Positions 30,504 to 34,157 of a stretch of DNA of 34,157 nt are shown piece by piece. The stretch is from Pseudonocardiaceae bacterium (lineage in GTDB: Bacteria; Actinomycetota; Actinomycetes; Mycobacteriales; Pseudonocardiaceae): assembly GCA_009379815.1 (NCBI GenBank), contig WHSY01000049.1, positions 509 to 34,665 on the forward strand, read 5' to 3'. The translations under genes were made by a program, and so were the position numbers. Position 1 is the stretch's first letter. Each line of letters begins with the position of its first letter. The notes under the pieces were generated by a model. That model was not told the origin of the DNA. It saw only the letters and a program-made list of their open reading frames with translations, and did no database searches.

Positions 30504-31700
30504 CTACGACCGGGAGGCATACTCCCGCAACAGGCCCTTGCTGATGATCGTCTTCTGGATCTCGCTGGTGCCCTCGCCGATGAGCAGGAACGGCGCCTCG
30601 CGCATCAGCCGCTCGATCTCGTACTCCTTGGAGTACCCGTAGCCGCCGTGGATGCGGAACGCGTCCTCGGTGACCTCCTTGCAGTACTCGCTGGCGATCA
30701 ACTTTGCCATGCCGGCCTCGACGTCGTTGCGGGCGCCGGCGTCCTTGAGCCGTGCCGCGTTGACCATCATCAAGTGCGCCGCCTCGACCTTCGTGGCCAT
30801 CTCGGCGAGCTTGAACCCGATCGCCTGGTGCTGCGCGATCGGCTTGCCGAAGGTCTTGCGCTGCTGCGCGTAGTCGACCGCGAGTTCGAAGGCCCGGATC
30901 GCGATCCCGCAGGCGCGGGCGGCGACGTTGACCCGGCCGACCTCGATGCCGTCCATCATCTGCGCGAAGCCCTTGCCCGGCGCCCCGCCGAGCACCGCGT
31001 CCGCGCCGACCCGGTGGCCGTCGAAGACCAGCTCGGTCGTGTCGACACCCTTGTAGCCCATCTTGTCGATCTTGCCGGGCACGCTGAGACCGGGCGCCAC
31101 CTCGCCGTAGCCCTCCGGCTTGTCGACCAGGAAGGCGGTCAGGTTCTGGTGTGCCTTCTCGGCACCCTCGTCGGTCTTGACCAGCGTCGCCACCAGGTTC
31201 GACGTGCCGCCGTTGGTCAGCCACATCTTCGCGCCGTCGATCACGTAGGAGTCGCCGTCACGCTTGGCCCGGGTCTTGATGGCGGCGACGTCGGATCCGA
31301 GCTCGGGCTCGGACATGGAGAAGGCGCCCCGGATGGCGCCCTCGGCCATCTTCGGCAGGTAGTGCTGCTTCTGCTCCTCGGTGCCGTGGTGACGGATCAT
31401 GTGCGCCACGATGAAGTGGGTGTTGATCACGCCCGACACGCTCATCCAGCCCCGGGCGATCTCCTCGACGACCAGCGCGTAGGTCAGCAGTGACTCGCCC
31501 AGCCCGCCGTACTCCTCGGGGACGGTGAGCCCGAACAGCCCCATGTCCTTCATCCCGTCGACGATCTCGGACGGGTAGGTGTCGGAGTGCTCCAGCTCCT
31601 GCGCGGCGGGGATGATCTCCTTGTCCACGAACGTCTTGACGGTGGACAGGATCTCCTGCTGGATCTCGGACAGACCCGCGGTCTGGGCGAGCCGGGCCAT
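30504..31700 (-). CDS. Acyl-CoA dehydrogenase family protein
   Basis: The 398-residue flavoprotein shows the full fold. The N-terminal helices include VPEEYGGLGESLLTYALVVE, and the FAD/substrate region is GAFSMSEPELGSDVAAIKTR and YVIDGAKMWLTNGGTSNLV. In the C-terminal domain, QRKTFGKPIAQHQAIGFKLA, IHGGYGYSKEYEIERLMREA and LIGEGTSEIQK (Glu376) sit where short-chain dehydrogenases keep the catalytic base. It oxidises acyl-CoA to enoyl-CoA, passing electrons to ETF; chain length is not evident. ATG at 31700 follows GAAAGGGG by about 7 nt. It lies 89 bp after the ArsA-like gene in the same orientation and may be a separate transcript. Confidence 0.92.
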   Translation of the reverse strand: MARLAQTAGLSEIQQEILSTVKTFVDKEIIPAAQELEHSDTYPSEIVDGMKDMGLFGLTVPEEYGGLGESLLTYALVVEEIARGWMSVSGVINTHFIVAHMIRHHGTEEQKQHYLPKMAEGAIRGAFSMSEPELGSDVAAIKTRAKRDGDSYVIDGAKMWLTNGGTSNLVATLVKTDEGAEKAHQNLTAFLVDKPEGYGEVAPGLSVPGKIDKMGYKGVDTTELVFDGHRVGADAVLGGAPGKGFAQMMDGIEVGRVNVAARACGIAIRAFELAVDYAQQRKTFGKPIAQHQAIGFKLAEMATKVEAAHLMMVNAARLKDAGARNDVEAGMAKLIASEYCKEVTEDAFRIHGGYGYSKEYEIERLMREAPFLLIGEGTSEIQKTIISKGLLREYASRS

Positions 31701-31789
31701 GGCGGGACCCCTTTCAATCGCTGGTACCGTTACCCGGCAGTATGACCGGTGCGGGCGGCGGCCGACGACGGCGGTGGCAGTGAGCGTCC

Positions 31790-32722
31790 TCACCAGCCCG
31801 CGCGGTCGAGCAGGGCGACCAGCTCACCCAGCTCGGTCGCGCCCACCAGCTCCCCGCCCAGCAACGGCACCTCCACGACGGCATCCGCGGCGAACCGGTG
31901 CCGGACCTGCGCGAGCACCGCGTCCTGCTGCTCGCGCCGCTGCGCCAGCAACCCGGACTCGTCGGGCGGCACCACCCGGTTGACCACCGGTGCGCCGAGC
32001 CGCAGTCCGGCGGCGGCCAGCGCGTCGGCGGCCCGGACCGTCTCGGCCCACGCCAGTCGCTCCGGCAGCAACACGAGGTGAACCGCCGCATCCGACCGCA
32101 ACCGGTGGGCCAGCCGCTGCATCCGGTCGCGGCGCTGGTGCAGCCGCTGCAGCAGCGGGTCCGGTTCGTCGTCGGAGCGGCCGAGCATGCCGGCCACCAT
32201 GCGGTCCGCGCCTCGGGCACGCTCACGCTGCCGGGCAAGCCCCTCGATCCAGGGGCGGAGCAGGTCGGGCAGCTGCAGCAGCCGCAGCATGTGGCCGGTC
32301 GGGGCACTGTCGACCACCAGCCGGTCCCAGTGTCGCGGCACCTGCTCGATCAGCTCGGTAAGCCGGTCGAGCAGTGCGGACTCCACCGTGCCGGGGCTGT
32401 CGGCGGCCCGCTGCAGGTGCTGGCGCACGGCCGGCATCACCTCGCGGGGCACCGCGTCGGCGGCGTCGTGGGCGACCTGCTCGACCCGTCGCCGCGCCTG
32501 GATCTCGCCGGACAGCTCGGCGGCCCACAGCCCGCCGGGCAGCTGCCGGGGCTCGTCGCCGAGGTCGCAGGACAGCACGTCGCCCAGTGAATGCGCCGGA
32601 TCGGTCGACACCACGAGGGTCCGCAGTCCCCGCCGGGACTCGAGCAGGCCGACCGCGGCCGCGAGCGTCGTCTTGCCCACCCCGCCCTTGCCGCCGAGGA
32701 ACCGCAACGTTGGTGGGGTCAA
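31790..32722 (-). CDS. ArsA/Get3-type P-loop ATPase
   Basis: The 310-residue ATPase has the deviant Walker A GGKGGVGKTT (10-19), switch I VVSTDPAHSLGD (38-48) and switch II DSAPTGHMLRLLQLPDLL (138-155), diagnostic of the ArsA/Get3 branch of SIMIBI ATPases. It is single-domain, so it would act as a dimer. It has only one cysteine (Cys52), so the CxxC zinc site of Get3 and the arsenite site of ArsA are both missing; arsenic efflux is therefore unlikely. TTG at 32722 overlaps the stop of the upstream CC-ending gene as TTGA, so the two are coupled. A role in delivering or assembling a membrane protein is inference. Confidence 0.9.
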   Translation of the reverse strand: MTPPTLRFLGGKGGVGKTTLAAAVGLLESRRGLRTLVVSTDPAHSLGDVLSCDLGDEPRQLPGGLWAAELSGEIQARRRVEQVAHDAADAVPREVMPAVRQHLQRAADSPGTVESALLDRLTELIEQVPRHWDRLVVDSAPTGHMLRLLQLPDLLRPWIEGLARQRERARGADRMVAGMLGRSDDEPDPLLQRLHQRRDRMQRLAHRLRSDAAVHLVLLPERLAWAETVRAADALAAAGLRLGAPVVNRVVPPDESGLLAQRREQQDAVLAQVRHRFAADAVVEVPLLGGELVGATELGELVALLDRAGW

Positions 32723-32997
32723 CAGCAGACCCCGGGGTCGCCGAACTCCTCGTCACCCATCCGCCGATGCCAGGCGTGCAGGTCGGCGACCAGGTGGGGG
32801 ATCAGGTCGAGCGTCTCGTAGGCCACCGGGTTGTCGACGCCGAGCGACTCGAGCATGACCAGCGCCCGCAGCGTGTCCTGCTGGCGGCGCGCCTCGCGCT
32901 GCAGCCCGGCCCGCCACGGCGCGACGAACAGCTCGTCGTGGTAACGCTCCAGGCTGCGCCAGGCGGCACGCAGCCGGGCGAACCGCTCAGCGTTCAC
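32719..32997 (-). CDS. Small protein ending in Cys-Cys-stop ('cory-CC-star'-like)
   Basis: The 92-residue protein is helical and soluble: ERFARLRAAWRSLERYHDEL, REARRQQDTLRALVMLESLG, YETLDLIPHLVADLHAWHRR. It ends GDEEFGDPGVCC, with its only two cysteines as the final residues. I recall an NCBI family named for this invariant Cys-Cys-stop ending in mycolic-acid bacteria and relatives, of unknown function. GTG at 32995-32997 overlaps the end of cstA by 11 bp, and its TGA overlaps the TTG of the ArsA-like gene by 4 bp. This strict packing argues that the three products act together. A terminal CC could be lipidated, bind a metal or form a disulfide; none is shown. Confidence 0.8.
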   Translation of the reverse strand: MNAERFARLRAAWRSLERYHDELFVAPWRAGLQREARRQQDTLRALVMLESLGVDNPVAYETLDLIPHLVADLHAWHRRMGDEEFGDPGVCC

Positions 32998-34157
32998 CGG
33001 TCGTCGGCTGCCGATCGGCGTCCTCGGCGGCCACCTCGGCCCGCACCCGCCACAGCGCGATGGCCGCCTCGACGATCAGCCACACCGCCAGCACGAAGAT
33101 GACCAGGTCCAGCGGCGCCAGCACCCACTGGCCCTGGCTGATGAACTTCTGCAGGTTGACCACCAGCGCCCAGGTCGTCATCACCAGCAGGAACACCAGC
33201 GGGACGAGGACCGCGACCGGGTTGCGCCGGTTGCGCATCACCCAGACCGCGATGACGGCCAGCGCGAGACCCGCGGTGAGCTGGTTGGTGGTGCCGAACA
33301 GCTGCCAGAGCACGCCGAAGGTGTAGCCGTCCTCGCCGCCGCCGGGTACCAACGCCATCGCCAGCGGCACCAGGACGGCGACCGCGCCGGCGGCCGTGGC
33401 GTTGCGGGCCAGGCCGCGGGCACCGGCGATGTCGGCGATCTCCTGCACGACGTAGCGCTGCAGCCGCACCCCGGTGTCCATCGTGGTCGCGGCGAAGCTG
33501 ATGACCACGACCGCGGCGAAGATCGCGCCGAGCGTGGTGGGCACGCCGAGGTGGGCCGCGAAGCCGGCGATGCCGTCGACGAAGTTGCTGGTGGCACCGT
33601 CCGACGCGGTGGAGAAGTCGGCATAGAGCGCGTTCCAGTCGGCCTGGGTCGCCGCGACGCCCGCGGTGCACGCGAGGATCGAGCCGAGTGCCAGCGAGCC
33701 CTCCCCGACCGCGCCGAGGTACCCGACCTGGCGCGCGTCGGTCTCGTTGTCGAGCTGCTTGGACGTCGTCCCCGACGAGACCAGGCTGTGGAAGCCCGAC
33801 ACCGCCCCGCAGGCGATGGTGATGAACAGCAGCGGGAACCAGCTCGGCGAGCCCTCGGGCACGTCGTTGACCACCGGGGCCACGATGCGGTCCATCCCCA
33901 CCACGATGCCCAACGCGATCACACCCAGTGCGATGAACAGCTGGTGGGAGTTGATGTAGTCGCGCGGCTGCAGCAGCAACCACACCGGCAGCCGGGCGGC
34001 GATGAAGGTGTAGGCGAACAGCAGCACGACCCAGACGTTGCGCACCGGCTCGACGCCGAGGAACTCAGCGACCGGCGCGAGCGAGATGGGCAGCAGCTGT
34101 CCGATCGGGATCGTCACGTACAGCAGCGCCACCGCGACCAGCGACGGCACCAGCGCC
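32987..34157 (-). CDS. cstA: Carbon starvation protein CstA-family permease, C-terminal part (runs off window)
   Basis: About 389 C-terminal residues are visible; the N-terminus is beyond 34157. Many membrane segments alternate with conserved CstA stretches: LPVWLLLQPRDYINSHQLFI, ITIACGAVSGFHSLVSSGTT then SKQLDNETDAR, VGYLGAVGEGSLALGSILAC, FAATTMDTGVRLQRYVVQEI and LFGTTNQLTAGLALAVIAVW. CstA/BtsT-type proteins import peptides or pyruvate on carbon starvation. The usual small partner YbdD is not downstream; the CC-ending protein gene overlaps the cstA stop by 11 bp instead. Confidence 0.92.
   Translation of the reverse strand, partial: ALVPSLVAVALLYVTIPIGQLLPISLAPVAEFLGVEPVRNVWVVLLFAYTFIAARLPVWLLLQPRDYINSHQLFIALGVIALGIVVGMDRIVAPVVNDVPEGSPSWFPLLFITIACGAVSGFHSLVSSGTTSKQLDNETDARQVGYLGAVGEGSLALGSILACTAGVAATQADWNALYADFSTASDGATSNFVDGIAGFAAHLGVPTTLGAIFAAVVVISFAATTMDTGVRLQRYVVQEIADIAGARGLARNATAAGAVAVLVPLAMALVPGGGEDGYTFGVLWQLFGTTNQLTAGLALAVIAVWVMRNRRNPVAVLVPLVFLLVMTTWALVVNLQKFISQGQWVLAPLDLVIFVLAVWLIVEAAIALWRVRAEVAAEDADRQPTTGER

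Noticed and set aside
31790-32722. Arsenite-efflux ATPase ArsA
   Set aside because: It has one domain, a single cysteine and no arsB or arsR genes nearby, so arsenic transport is not supported.
1-34157. tRNA, rRNA, transposase or integrase genes
   Set aside because: None recognised on either strand, so the accessory stretches cannot be tied to a named mobile element.

Overview
The window is very GC-rich DNA from a high-GC Gram-positive bacterium. Gene content and order point to an actinobacterium of the order Mycobacteriales/Pseudonocardiales, most likely a Pseudonocardiaceae member. Two blocks follow gene orders I recall from Mycobacterium tuberculosis. The first runs helicase - MGMT-like protein - kinase-like protein - moeZ - DUF3152 protease - fasR - DUF3107 - ferritin-like protein - rhlE - PQQ-like protein (Rv3202c to Rv3212). 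The second is corA, sugC-sugB-sugA-lpqY and an Rv1234-like membrane protein (Rv1239c to Rv1234). The organism assignment is inference; no rRNA or tRNA gene was seen.

Layout. 1-877: divergent DNA-repair pair, a UvrD-type helicase cut by the window edge and a cysteine-less alkyltransferase-like protein. 878-6245: accessory insertion with hairpin-forming repeats, a nuclease-fold/antitoxin-like protein, pirin, remnants of an AraC regulator and a methyltransferase, a uroporphyrinogen-III synthase-like gene, and a frameshifted vitamin-B12-independent methionine-synthase-like gene. 6246-9513: kinase-like protein, moeZ and a membrane-anchored metalloprotease. 9565-12839: Ku, the fatty-acid-synthesis activator FasR, and an alpha/beta hydrolase divergent from its own TetR regulator with a double palindromic operator. 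12782-16849: DUF3107, ferritin-like protein, DEAD-box helicase with a structured leader, PQQ-like protein. 16923-21244: hydrolase, small membrane proteins, RecB-type nuclease, PHP phosphoesterase, PH-domain protein and Nudix hydrolase. 21259-25026: MaoC-like hydratase divergent from corA (long leader with a possible leader peptide), a ParB-like gene and its partner, and a secreted trypsin-like protease. 25027-25378: tandem repeats. 25379-29700: trehalose-type ABC importer. 29900-34157: Rv1234-like protein, acyl-CoA dehydrogenase, and an overlapping cstA / CC-ending small protein / ArsA-like ATPase operon cut by the window edge.

Themes are DNA repair and nucleic-acid processing (helicase, ATL, Ku, RecB-like, RhlE), sulfur and cofactor metabolism (MoeZ, HemD-like, MetE-like), lipid metabolism control (FasR, MaoC-like, acyl-CoA dehydrogenase) and nutrient import (CorA, LpqY-SugABC, CstA).

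The least explained item is the 3' operon at 31790-34157. A carbon-starvation permease overlaps a 92-residue protein whose only two cysteines are its last two residues. That gene overlaps an ArsA/Get3-type ATPase that lacks a cysteine pair of its own. Other points of interest are several repeat families, including palindromes sharing GTGAG...CTCAC ends, one of which carries the stop codon of one gene and the start codon of the next.
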